Shown: positions 24,271-31,691 of the stretch, piece after piece
Numbering within the stretch: the first letter of the stretch is position 1
Layout of the letters: the number at the start of each line of letters is the position of its first letter
DNA from: Methanomassiliicoccaceae archaeon
Lineage (GTDB): Archaea > Thermoplasmatota > Thermoplasmata > Methanomassiliicoccales > Methanomethylophilaceae
Length of the DNA stretch: 34,533 bases
Direction: 5' to 3'
Assembly (NCBI GenBank): GCA_031285205.1
Contig: JAITWO010000042.1
Location: 1 to 34,533, forward strand
Translations under genes and position numbers: made by a program
Notes under the pieces: model-generated
What the model was told of the DNA's origin: nothing
Database searches by the model: none
Seen by the model: the letters and a program-made list of their open reading frames with translations, nothing else

Positions 24271-24539
24271 ACTATCTTCGGCCCCCTGACGAATCCGTTG
24301 TATGTGCTCATGTTCCTGAGGATATGACCGACGTTATCGTCAACCACTGGAACATCATCCCTGAGGGCATCGGACACGCCGACGGGATCGAAACATAATG
24401 AGTTGCAACTCGGAGCGTCGTTCAGGGCATTCAGAAGATCGAATATCTTGTCAATATCCTCACTGAATCCCACCCGCTCCTCATCGGTAAGTTCGATGCG
24501 CGCAGCACCCGCCGCGCGCTTCAGCATATCCGTATCCAT
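24267..24539 (-). CDS. gatC: Asp/Glu-tRNA amidotransferase subunit C
   Basis: 90 residues from ATG 24539, which has GGAGAT just upstream; ten more codons to 24569 are possible. GatC wraps around GatA and GatB and stabilises the complex. The N-terminal helix (LKRAAGAARIELTDEER) matches the LAKLARLELTEEE pattern. The central FDLLNALND and the tail (LRDDVP, GFVRGPKIV) fit the family. First gene of gatC-gatA-gatB. The interval up to the divergent surface-protein gene (24570-24734) is AT-rich and carries promoters for both directions. Confidence 0.9.
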   Translation of the reverse strand: MDTDMLKRAAGAARIELTDEERVGFSEDIDKIFDLLNALNDAPSCNSLCFDPVGVSDALRDDVPVVDDNVGHILRNMSTYNGFVRGPKIV

Positions 24540-24734
24540 GACATCTCCATCCTGCCACATCACAAACAAGTCTTATCTATTTTTCTTAACCGGAAGCGCA
24601 TAACACAGGTGTCCGGCTGCTGTTGTTGTAGAGATATCTTATTAAAATTTAATTTCATATCAATACTCAGTGTTATATAGCTACAATCGATATACCAGAC
24701 CATCAACACTCAGAATAAACGTTGGGGAGAGTAT

Positions 24735-25667
24735 ATGATAAAGAACAGAACAATCATGAAAAACAAAAAGGTCGTGATACCGATGGCCGCATTGGCGATA
24801 GCATTCGTCATCACAGCGGCTTTTTTCGCGGCCCCCGCGCTCACGCAGGGCGATGACCAGGCAATATCGTCCGATGGTAGATTCCAGACGTCATCTGACG
24901 GCCTGTATTATTATAAGACAACGTCAGGATATGTGCAGATATCGGACGGCCACGTGTGGAAGCTGGGAGAAGAAGTAAAGATCCCGTCGATAGCATGGGA
25001 CCAATGGAACAACAAATACACAGTTACCGGGATCGGGACGGCAGCATTCGAAGGGCATTATGCGATGACCTCCCTGATCCTTCCTGACACGATCAGATAC
25101 ATCCAGGATAATGCGTTCTATTTCTGCTTCAGTCTGACATCGGTGACCGTGCCTTCGTCGCTGACATACATCGGAAATGAGGCGTTCGCATACTGTTACG
25201 GCCTCTCCGCACTGGCGCTGCCGGATTCTTTACTCGGTTCCATAGGGGATAATGCGATACCGTCCGAGACCACGCTAGTGTATTACAGCGGCGCATCCGC
25301 AGTGACAGCATCGCTCGGCAGCGACGGAACGATGTATCTCGACATCGTGGTGCCGGACGGAGTGAAGATACTGAGCATCGATGTCAAGGACTTCGACGGC
25401 AATGAAATATCATCTGCGGGTGCCGACGGTCTTTGGTCGTTCTCCACAGTATACGATGTGCCGATATACACAGTCGACGTACTGACGGACGAATCCACGG
25501 ATACAAAGGATCCCGGAGATGAGCCCGGAGATGAGCCCGGAGATGAGCCCGGGGACGAAACGCCGGAAAGGCCGCGCGGGTGGGCATGGTGGCTGATCCT
25601 CATCGCTGCCATACTGATGTTCTCCATCATACTCCTGGGAGGCATGTTCAGGCGCAAGAAGAAGTAA
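24735..25667 (+). CDS. membrane-anchored BspA-like leucine-rich surface protein
   Basis: 310 residues. Signal helix near residue 17 (MAALAIAFVITAAFFAAPAL), then BspA-type (LRR_5) repeats with the pattern GIGTAAFEGHYAMTSLILPDT, IQDNAFYFCFSLTSVTVPSS, IGNEAFAYCYGLSALALPDS. A short beta domain follows, then a stalk with repeated DEPG, and a C-terminal helix (WWLILIAAILMFSIILLGGMF) with a basic tail. The repeats face outside and the protein is likely an adhesin-type surface protein. ATG 24735 is preceded by GGGGAG; the second ATG at 24756 is an alternative. Such proteins are frequent in gut microbes. Confidence 0.85.
   Translation: MIKNRTIMKNKKVVIPMAALAIAFVITAAFFAAPALTQGDDQAISSDGRFQTSSDGLYYYKTTSGYVQISDGHVWKLGEEVKIPSIAWDQWNNKYTVTGIGTAAFEGHYAMTSLILPDTIRYIQDNAFYFCFSLTSVTVPSSLTYIGNEAFAYCYGLSALALPDSLLGSIGDNAIPSETTLVYYSGASAVTASLGSDGTMYLDIVVPDGVKILSIDVKDFDGNEISSAGADGLWSFSTVYDVPIYTVDVLTDESTDTKDPGDEPGDEPGDEPGDETPERPRGWAWWLILIAAILMFSIILLGGMFRRKKK
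25517..25556 (+). repeat. 12-bp tandem repeat in the stalk of the BspA-like gene
   Basis: About three copies of GATGAGCCCGGA encode the (DEPG)n stalk between the outer domain and the membrane helix. Copy number could change by slippage and so alter the length of the stalk. Confidence 0.85.
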
Positions 25668-25696
25668 GGCGAATAAAGGAAACAGATTAAAAACAC

Positions 25697-25719
25697 AGGG
25701 GGGACACCCCCTCTTTTTT
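25697..25719 (+). terminator. hairpin plus T-run terminator
   Basis: AGGGGG (25697-25702) and CCCCCT (25707-25712) form a perfect 6-bp stem with loop GACA, followed by CTTTTTT. It lies 30 nt after the BspA-like gene and would end its transcript before the TPR gene promoter. Confidence 0.8.
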
Positions 25720-25795
25720 ATGAATGCGGTTGCGTTTTAACACAGGATGTCTCTGAAAGTTATTATAAGCTGAAAAGCGATAGACCGACGATAAT

Positions 25796-26302
25796 ATGGC
25801 TGACCTCGAAAAACAGCTCAGTGACGGCATGAAGGCCATGGACGAAGGCGATTTCAAGAAAGCATACAGCAAGTTCAAGAAACTCGCCGAGGACTTCCCG
25901 AAAAGCGCGGAGGCATGGTTCCTCAGAGCGGACACCGGAAGGATGGCATCTGGTATGTTTGGTGCCAAGATAGCCGACGAAGAGATAATGACGTCATACA
26001 AGAAAGCGATCGAGCTTGATGCGGAGAACTGCGAGTATTATGCGGAATACGGCGCGTTCTGCATCGAGATAGGAAAATACGACGAAGCGGAAAAGGCGTA
26101 CAACGAAGCTGCGGAACTGGACAGCGCCGAATCGCCGAGGTTCTTCTCAGAGTTCGCAACAAGCTATTACAACAATGTGCTGGCAAAATACGGAGAGATA
26201 ATGGACGACCCAAAGGCAAGGGCGCCGTACGCTAAGAAAGCACTGCTGTACATGCTCAAAGCGCTGGAGATGGAACCGGAGGAGGCGAAGAGTCTCCTCT
26301 GA
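25796..26302 (+). CDS. tetratricopeptide repeat protein
   Basis: 168 residues, soluble, acidic. About three to four TPR-like helical pairs: EGDFKKAYSKFKKLAEDFPKS, EIMTSYKKAIELDAENCEYY, KYDEAEKAYNEAAELDSAES and YAKKALLYMLKALEMEPEEA. TPR proteins are scaffolds for protein contacts; no catalytic part is seen. A TATA element (AGTTATTATAAG, about 25758-25769) lies about 30 bp ahead of ATG 25796, so the message has little or no leader. It converges on mptA with a 5-nt gap. Confidence 0.8.
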   Translation: MADLEKQLSDGMKAMDEGDFKKAYSKFKKLAEDFPKSAEAWFLRADTGRMASGMFGAKIADEEIMTSYKKAIELDAENCEYYAEYGAFCIEIGKYDEAEKAYNEAAELDSAESPRFFSEFATSYYNNVLAKYGEIMDDPKARAPYAKKALLYMLKALEMEPEEAKSLL

Positions 26303-26307
26303 ATTAT

Positions 26308-27240
26308 TTATCGACTCCCTCTCAGGGATCCGAGCGTCGTCTGTATCTCCGCAAATGCGTTATGCTTGTGTATGGATTCCTCTGATTCGCTCCTTACCGT
26401 CAGGAACACCTCGTCCGGAAGGTCCCAGTATTTTTCAACGATCCTTTTCAATACGTCACGAACAACGTCCTCGACGAACTTGGGATTATTATGGGCGTTG
26501 ATGACAACGGCCGCCTCATCATCCCTTTTCAGTATCTCGTACGTCGGTGATGAAAAAGACAGCTCCACAATATCAATGAGGTCATTGGCCTCGATGTTCA
26601 CATTCTCTTCCATTGTGACGGAGACGGTACAGATATTGCGCTGATTGTGCGACATCACCGCAACACTGCCTTTGCAATCCAGCGCGTTACCGACGGTCTC
26701 CTGGGCGCACGGGCATGCGGTCATGCCTATGACCTCAACGCCAAGCGTCTTCAGTAGCCCCTTCCCGCGGACCGCGGAAGCCTCACCGACGAGCGTGTGC
26801 ACCTCAAGCGTGTCCCTTCCGATGGGAGTCTTATTATTTCTGAAGTATTCGGCAATTATCATGACATCTGCGGTGTCAGCATATTCATGTCTGTCCAGAA
26901 GTTTTCTGCAGATGTTCACCGCCAGCGTCTCGATCCCGGACACGGGGCTGCGGACGCTCTCATTCACGACCTCACCGAGGACCTCAAGGTTCCGTGAAAG
27001 ATGAGATCCTCTCTGCTCCGCAGGAAGGTCCACGAACACATCTATCGTACAGTTGAGGGTGTCGTTTATGAGTGCGATATCCTCATCCCGTTTTATGCGC
27101 ACAGGTTTTCTCACACCGGTGACGCCAACCCTGGTCAGCCTGAATCCGGTGTCTATCCGTCTGCTCTGAACATCGCATTTGTTGGACATATGGTCCGGTC
27201 CATATGCGCGATATGACTTAAAGTCATGCATATCAACCAT
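26308..27240 (-). CDS. mptA: GTP cyclohydrolase MptA (type IB family)
   Basis: 310 residues. The Fe(II) enzyme converts GTP to 7,8-dihydroneopterin 2',3'-cyclic phosphate in methanogens; related GCYH-IB (FolE2) enzymes also feed 7-deazaguanine synthesis. The sequence shows VGVTGVRKPVRI near the N-terminus, ALINDTLNCTIDVFVDLP, RGSHLSRNLEV, the metal-site stretch VIGMTACPCAQE, VMSHNQRNICTVSV and AHNNPKFVEDVVRDVL, all in family order. Start may be 27240 or the ATG three codons later. If the host lacks methanopterin, as Methanomassiliicoccales are thought to, its product probably goes to archaeosine. Confidence 0.93.
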   Translation of the reverse strand: MVDMHDFKSYRAYGPDHMSNKCDVQSRRIDTGFRLTRVGVTGVRKPVRIKRDEDIALINDTLNCTIDVFVDLPAEQRGSHLSRNLEVLGEVVNESVRSPVSGIETLAVNICRKLLDRHEYADTADVMIIAEYFRNNKTPIGRDTLEVHTLVGEASAVRGKGLLKTLGVEVIGMTACPCAQETVGNALDCKGSVAVMSHNQRNICTVSVTMEENVNIEANDLIDIVELSFSSPTYEILKRDDEAAVVINAHNNPKFVEDVVRDVLKRIVEKYWDLPDEVFLTVRSESEESIHKHNAFAEIQTTLGSLRGSR

Positions 27241-27313
27241 TATTGTGGTTGTTGATGACAGAATATGAACTCACCAAGGCGTTGATCGTCATCGTTCCTC
27301 AAAGTGCGGAACA

Positions 27314-27326
27314 TGACTAAATAAAC
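27314..27326 (+). promoter_or_regulatory. TATA element of rnhB
   Basis: ACTAAATAAACAGG, centred near 27320, about 26 bp before ATG 27346. This supports ATG 27346 over the GTG at 27340 and a leaderless message. Confidence 0.55.
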
Positions 27327-27345
27327 AGGATACCATAGGGTGCCG

Positions 27346-27984
27346 ATGTTCTGCGGAGTGGATGAGGCAGGCCGCGGGCCGGTGATGGGTCCGCTGGTGG
27401 TCGCTGCTGTTTTTGTTGATGACGATGAATCGTTAAAAAAAATAGGCGTGAAGGATTCAAAGAAACTGTCGCCGGCATCGAGGGAAAGGATGTACGATAT
27501 GATAATCAATGTCGCAGATCACAGGGTGATCATTCTGTCGGCAGAAGAGATCGATTCGGAACGGGAACATCATTCACTGAATGAGATAGAGTTACGGATG
27601 TTCGCCGAGGCCGTTTCAGGAACAGATGTGTCCAGGGTCTACGCGGACTGTCCTGACGTGAATATATCATCATTCTCATCATCCCTGTCACTGATGCTGA
27701 CGGGAACGAAGGTCACGGCGGAGCATAAGGCCGATGACACATACCCGGTGGTATCGGCGGCATCCATAATCGCAAAGGTGACAAGGGACCGCAGGATAGA
27801 GGAAATAGCAAAAGAATTCGGGAGAGATATAGGCAGCGGTTACCCGAGCGACCCCGTGACCGCGGAGTTTATCGCTAAATGGATAAAGGAGAACGGGAAT
27901 CCGCCTCCACATACCCGGCGTTCATGGGAGACGGTCAGGAAGATGATGACCTTACATAAGAACAAAAAGATCACGGACTGGTGA
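27346..27984 (+). CDS. rnhB: ribonuclease HII
   Basis: 212 residues. RNase HII cuts RNA in RNA-DNA hybrids and at single ribonucleotides in DNA. The acidic catalytic residues are visible: GVDEAGRGPVMGP at the N-terminus (Asp and Glu), VYADCPD, and VTRDRR; KDSKKLSP and SAASIIAKV are also conserved. ATG 27346 gives MFCGVDEAGRG. Followed by the SCP2 gene after 4 nt, so the two form a small operon. Confidence 0.94.
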   Translation: MFCGVDEAGRGPVMGPLVVAAVFVDDDESLKKIGVKDSKKLSPASRERMYDMIINVADHRVIILSAEEIDSEREHHSLNEIELRMFAEAVSGTDVSRVYADCPDVNISSFSSSLSLMLTGTKVTAEHKADDTYPVVSAASIIAKVTRDRRIEEIAKEFGRDIGSGYPSDPVTAEFIAKWIKENGNPPPHTRRSWETVRKMMTLHKNKKITDW

Positions 27985-27988
27985 AAAA

Positions 27989-28321
27989 ATGACGATGCAC
28001 GGACCCATTCAGGAAATGATAGACAGATTCCACAGGAAAGTAGAGAGAGATGAGAAGGTCCGTGATAAATTGAACGGCGTCGTGAAAACGATAAACATAG
28101 ACCTCGGGGGCGAATCGTATTCCATGAGGCTCGACAATGCGCACATATACGATTACAAAGAGGGCATGACCGACAGCGCGGACATACTGTTCACATCAAC
28201 GCCCGAGAACCTTAAGAAGATGATAGACGGAGACCTCAGGCCGATGAAGGCATACATCACCAGAAAGTTCACCGTCAAAGGGAAGATAGAGGATCTGATG
28301 CACCTCAAAAGCCTGTTCTGA
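27989..28321 (+). CDS. SCP2 sterol-carrier-type lipid-binding domain protein
   Basis: 110 residues forming a single SCP2 domain: VKTINIDLGGESYSMRLDNA, then TDSADILFTSTPENLKKMIDGDLRPMKAYITRKFTVKGKIEDLMHL, where the G-x-MKA-x3-GK-x-KG-type end is the family hallmark. SCP2 domains bind lipids in a hydrophobic tunnel; in archaea the ligand is unknown and could be a prenyl lipid. GGTGA precedes the ATG, which sits 4 nt after the rnhB stop. Confidence 0.88.
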   Translation: MTMHGPIQEMIDRFHRKVERDEKVRDKLNGVVKTINIDLGGESYSMRLDNAHIYDYKEGMTDSADILFTSTPENLKKMIDGDLRPMKAYITRKFTVKGKIEDLMHLKSLF

Positions 28322-28380
28322 GCATTCCCGAAGCGTCACATCAGCACGACCGTAAAAGATGTCAGCAAGGGAGGCCCATT

Positions 28381-28542
28381 ATGTTGACACATATCGCGGT
28401 TTATAAAGGCCCCTCATTATCCTTTCTCCCATCATACGTAAGATGGCATTCAGTAAAAAAGAGCCAGATCTTTGATTTCAATGATCATGCGCGTATTTCT
28501 GTCAACAGCCGCGGACGAAGATACGCGCTATGCAAAATATAA
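28381..28542 (+). CDS. possible 53-residue basic protein
   Basis: An ATG with AAGGGAGG 6 nt upstream (28367-28374), one of the best ribosome sites in the window, opens 53 codons to TAA. The product begins MLTHIAVYKG and is basic (RWHSVKKSQ, SRGRRYALCKI) with one Cys. It fills most of the otherwise empty 248 bases between the SCP2 gene and initiator tRNA, and its stop overlaps the tRNA TATA box. A TATA-like GTTTATAAAGG inside it (about 28399-28409) is a complication. No family recognised. Confidence 0.35.
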   Translation: MLTHIAVYKGPSLSFLPSYVRWHSVKKSQIFDFNDHARISVNSRGRRYALCKI

Positions 28543-28546
28543 ATAC
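28533..28546 (+). promoter_or_regulatory. TATA box of initiator tRNA-Met
   Basis: AAAATATAAATA, centred about 30 bp before the 5' end of the tRNA at 28570. Confidence 0.6.
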
Positions 28547-28569
28547 GACATAGGATTAGGTGCCATCAC

Positions 28570-28647
28570 AGCGAGGTGGGGTAGCCAGGATATCCCGTCG
28601 GGCTCATAACCCGGAGACCGGTCGTTCAAATCGACCCCTCGCTACCA
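28570..28647 (+). tRNA. initiator tRNA-Met (CAU) with encoded CCA
   Basis: The acceptor AGCGAGG pairs with CCTCGCT, so the first pair is A1-U72, the archaeal initiator mark. The anticodon loop CTCATAA (anticodon CAU) is closed by three G-C pairs (GGG/CCC), a second initiator mark. The T-arm is GGTCG-TTCAAAT-CGACC. The 3' end is discriminator A (28644) followed directly by CCA, which the two other tRNA genes in the window lack. Confidence 0.95.
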
Positions 28648-28687
28648 CCTTATCCCACGGTCATGATCCAAACTGTGGCCGAAGGCC

Positions 28688-29449
28688 TCATTCCTTGATC
28701 TTCTCAAGCTTCTTATCCATAATGGATATGTCATTCACGTAGACGTTCTCCGGTTCCTCAAGGTCGTCGAGGCATCCTAACCAGTATACCACAACGCCGG
28801 GTCCGAAGAGGTTGGTGTAAGGTATGAGCTGTTTTTTGGAATTGTACCGGAACTCGGTGTTATCGCCGAACGATGCTTTGCTCTCCACCCAATAGATCTT
28901 CTTGCCGTTGTACATCATCGGTTCGTCCAGCAGGGCATCGGGTGTCTTCTCATAAACGCCTCTGAGGTCCTCTTCGGTCCTGTATTTTATGCCCTGGCCG
29001 TCAAGCCACTGGTGCAAAAGGGATTCGCCCCAGAGTCCCCGCTGCCTCTGCATCTCATTACCTTCCGGCGAGTACACGAGGTCCGCTTTCCGTACCTCCT
29101 TCACCTCATCCCTGACATCCTTGCTCTGGAGGCTGTCCGGTTCGTTTATGTACCCCCAGAACTCCTTCCTTGAGGCGCCGTCCTCCATGAAGATGAACAT
29201 CGCAGTGAGTATCGGAGGGAATTTCCATCTCTCCGCTATCTGTAGCAATGTATGTCCCCTTTTCCAATCCTTTAGCATACGGCCGGTGTTCTGTTTGACC
29301 ACGTAGAACCTTTTCTTGACTTCCCGGGTCATCTTCTGTGTGAATATCGATATCAGCATCTCGCGGTCATACCCCTTGGACGCCATCTTTTCAATGTCCT
29401 TCGAGCCGTTCAATGCATTATATATTGTCTTGTAATCGCTGTACTTCAT
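28688..29449 (-). CDS. CDIN1-type (TPD-motif) nuclease-fold protein
   Basis: 253 residues. The C-terminal half matches the TPD family, whose human member CDIN1 (C15orf41) is mutated in a congenital anaemia. Motifs in order: GLWGESLL (Glu142), the family's name motif KTPDALL (Thr169-Pro170-Asp171), YWVESKASFGD (Glu189-Ser190-Lys191), and FGPGVVVYWLG. Glu142, Asp171 and E-x-K match a PD-(D/E)xK nuclease core. The N-terminal half is helical and may bind nucleic acid. It starts 4 nt after the reductase gene, so they are co-transcribed. The substrate is unknown. Confidence 0.85.
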   Translation of the reverse strand: MKYSDYKTIYNALNGSKDIEKMASKGYDREMLISIFTQKMTREVKKRFYVVKQNTGRMLKDWKRGHTLLQIAERWKFPPILTAMFIFMEDGASRKEFWGYINEPDSLQSKDVRDEVKEVRKADLVYSPEGNEMQRQRGLWGESLLHQWLDGQGIKYRTEEDLRGVYEKTPDALLDEPMMYNGKKIYWVESKASFGDNTEFRYNSKKQLIPYTNLFGPGVVVYWLGCLDDLEEPENVYVNDISIMDKKLEKIKE

Positions 29450-29453
29450 CTGA

Positions 29454-30803
29454 TTACCTGTTCAGGTTGTTGCATAGGTTCTCGGCGGCAGAGATCACAA
29501 CATCCCTTACCATCGATGTCGGCGGGCAGTAGGCGTTCTCTGCACGCTCGAGGAAATCCTCTGCCTTGGTTCCGTTGATTATCGCGTCAGTAAGCCAGTT
29601 TATCCTTCCTGTCGCGTCCTCTCCGGCAACGATCTGAGCACCTATCATGGCGTGCGTGTCCGCATCCGCCATTATCTTCACTATCATCTCCTTGTGGTCG
29701 GGGTAGTACCGGGCCCTCGTGAACCCTTCCGCCCTTCCCGAGACCGTCCGTATGTTGTACCACGCGGCGAGGTTTTCGGAAAGTCCGGTGCCTGCGATAT
29801 GCAGGTCCCCTATCACACTGACCCACGGGCTTGCCACCGCACCCGATGACGCCCTGTCGCCGGCGGCGTTCTTTCCCGCCACGAGCCCCTGTTTCACCGC
29901 GCTTGAACCGAGCTGGCTCATCGTCGGCCCGGATGCTATCGCCGATTCGCACTGAACGACATCGCCGGCAACGAATATATCATCCACCAACACACCGTTC
30001 CTGTAGGGGCGCATCGAAGGCGACACGACAACGGCACCGAGTTTTCCTATGTCAAGGCCGAGCATCTTCGGTACCTCGAGGTTCGCGCGCACACCGGTGG
30101 CGAGTATGACCATATCGCATTCGTATCTTTTTCCGGAGGCGGTGACCCATCTGACCGTATCGCCTCCCTCTATTGACTGTATCGGGGAGCTGAGGACGAA
30201 CTTTATGCCGAAGCGCTCAAGGTGTTTCTGCACAGGCTCCGCCATGTCCTTGTCGGCTATCCTCGGCATGATCTGGTCGAACATCTCGATCGCCGTGACA
30301 TCCTTGCCGCCCTTCCTCACGGACAATGCCATCTCCAACCCGATCACGCCCGCTCCGGCTATGACGACCCTGTTGCAGTCCTTCATCGCGTTCTGTATCT
30401 TCTTCCCGTCGTTTATCGTGCGGACGACGAACACATTCTTCAGACCGACACCGGGAACCGGCGGTCTGAAAACGGCCCCTCCCGTAGCGATCACCAGCGT
30501 ATCGTAATCATACGTCCTCCCGCCGGCGGTGACCTTCTTCGTATTGCCGTCAACCGCGGTGACCTTCGTCATCGTATGGACGGTTATCCCCCTTTCCTCA
30601 GAATAGTAGGATGCGTCATGCATCACGATGTCATTCCATGTCGTCCTCCCCTCAAGGACCCATGGGATAACGCAGGGAGAATACGCTATGTGCTCATCCT
30701 CCGTGAATACGGTGACGGCGGCCCTCGGGTCGGTCCGTTTGGCCGCAGATGCCGCGGTCATCCCGGCGGCGCCTGCACCTATGACAATGATCTTCCTTAC
30801 CAT
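29454..30803 (-). CDS. flavin disulfide reductase, CoA-disulfide reductase/NADH oxidase type
   Basis: 449 residues. FAD-binding GAGAAGMTAAS (about 9-19), a single redox cysteine Cys44 in YSPCVIPW (as in single-Cys CoA-disulfide reductases and NADH oxidases), VIATGGAVFRPPVPG, the NAD(P)H motif GAGVIGLEMA, VILATGVRAN, and DDIFVAGDVV for FAD. The C-terminal dimerisation domain includes the HPTxxE-like region (YCPPTSMVRDVV). It likely reduces CoA disulfide, a persulfide or oxygen. AGGAGG precedes the ATG. It heads a two-gene unit with the CDIN1-type nuclease. Confidence 0.85.
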   Translation of the reverse strand: MVRKIIVIGAGAAGMTAASAAKRTDPRAAVTVFTEDEHIAYSPCVIPWVLEGRTTWNDIVMHDASYYSEERGITVHTMTKVTAVDGNTKKVTAGGRTYDYDTLVIATGGAVFRPPVPGVGLKNVFVVRTINDGKKIQNAMKDCNRVVIAGAGVIGLEMALSVRKGGKDVTAIEMFDQIMPRIADKDMAEPVQKHLERFGIKFVLSSPIQSIEGGDTVRWVTASGKRYECDMVILATGVRANLEVPKMLGLDIGKLGAVVVSPSMRPYRNGVLVDDIFVAGDVVQCESAIASGPTMSQLGSSAVKQGLVAGKNAAGDRASSGAVASPWVSVIGDLHIAGTGLSENLAAWYNIRTVSGRAEGFTRARYYPDHKEMIVKIMADADTHAMIGAQIVAGEDATGRINWLTDAIINGTKAEDFLERAENAYCPPTSMVRDVVISAAENLCNNLNR

Positions 30804-30895
30804 CTTAACCGCCTCCTATGAAACGATGGGATAATAATCTTTTCTAGCGCACGGCAGCATGTGATATATTACTCATATCTGCCACATATGTTCCG

Positions 30896-31621
30896 TCAGA
30901 GTCTCAGGAGGGCCGCTATGGCCTTCTCATGCTTCTGCTTGGCGGCAAGCTGATACCATCTCTTCGCTTCCTTGACATCTTTCTCTACGCCCACTCCTTT
31001 CTCATACATCATCCCGAGATTGTACTGTGCCCCGGTGTTCCCCTGTTCTGCAGACAGCTTGAACCACCTGAGTGCCTCGTAGTGGTCCGCATCGATGCCC
31101 TTACCGTTGGCGTACATCCCTCCCAGGTTGCACTGTGCATCGGCGCTCCCCTGGTCAGCTGCCAGTTTGAACCACCTGAGTGCCTCGTAGTGATCCGCAT
31201 CGATGCCCTTACCGTTGGCGTACATCAGCCCGAGATTGTTCTGTGCGCTCATGTTGCCCTGGTCTGCGGCCAGCCTCCACCACCTGACCGCCTCGGCATC
31301 GCTCTTCTTCACGCCTCTCCCGTTGGCGTACATGTTGCCGAGATTGAGTTGCGCACCGACATTGCCCTGGTCTGCGGCCAGCCTGTACCACCTCACAGCC
31401 TCGGCATCGCTCTTGTTCACGCCCTTCCCGTTGGCGTACATCAGCCCGAGACTGTACTGCGCCCTGTCAAAACCCTTCTCCGCGACCAGCTTGAACCACT
31501 TCAGCGCTTCCCTGTAGTTCTGCGGCACACCGTCGCCGGTATAGTATACACGGCCGAGGGTGTACGCCGCCTGGGGATCCCCATTCTCCGCATAGCCCTT
31601 CAACCTTTCCACATCTGGCAT
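30896..31621 (-). CDS. Sel1-repeat protein
   Basis: 241 residues made almost wholly of 36-residue Sel1 repeats (about six), pattern A-x-Y-x-LG-x-MYANGKGV-x-D-x-EAxRWxRLAADQGN. No signal peptide or membrane helix, so a cytoplasmic scaffold is likely; no enzymatic domain. Two repeats are nearly identical at DNA level (31059-31117 and 31167-31225, one mismatch in 59), a recent duplication. ATG 31621 is 26 bp from the centre of a TATA box (TATAAATA, 31644-31651), thus leaderless. Confidence 0.88.
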   Translation of the reverse strand: MPDVERLKGYAENGDPQAAYTLGRVYYTGDGVPQNYREALKWFKLVAEKGFDRAQYSLGLMYANGKGVNKSDAEAVRWYRLAADQGNVGAQLNLGNMYANGRGVKKSDAEAVRWWRLAADQGNMSAQNNLGLMYANGKGIDADHYEALRWFKLAADQGSADAQCNLGGMYANGKGIDADHYEALRWFKLSAEQGNTGAQYNLGMMYEKGVGVEKDVKEAKRWYQLAAKQKHEKAIAALLRL

Positions 31622-31640
31622 GTAACAGTGATGTCAATAT

Positions 31641-31651
31641 CATTATTTATA
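31641..31651 (-). promoter_or_regulatory. TATA element of the first Sel1 gene
   Basis: TATAAATAATG on the minus strand. The identical 11-bp string lies before the second Sel1 gene (32451-32461), at the same distance from the start codon. Confidence 0.6.
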
Positions 31652-31691
31652 TACGTGGTCGCCGGCACGATCCCGGACACGCTGCTTTCCG

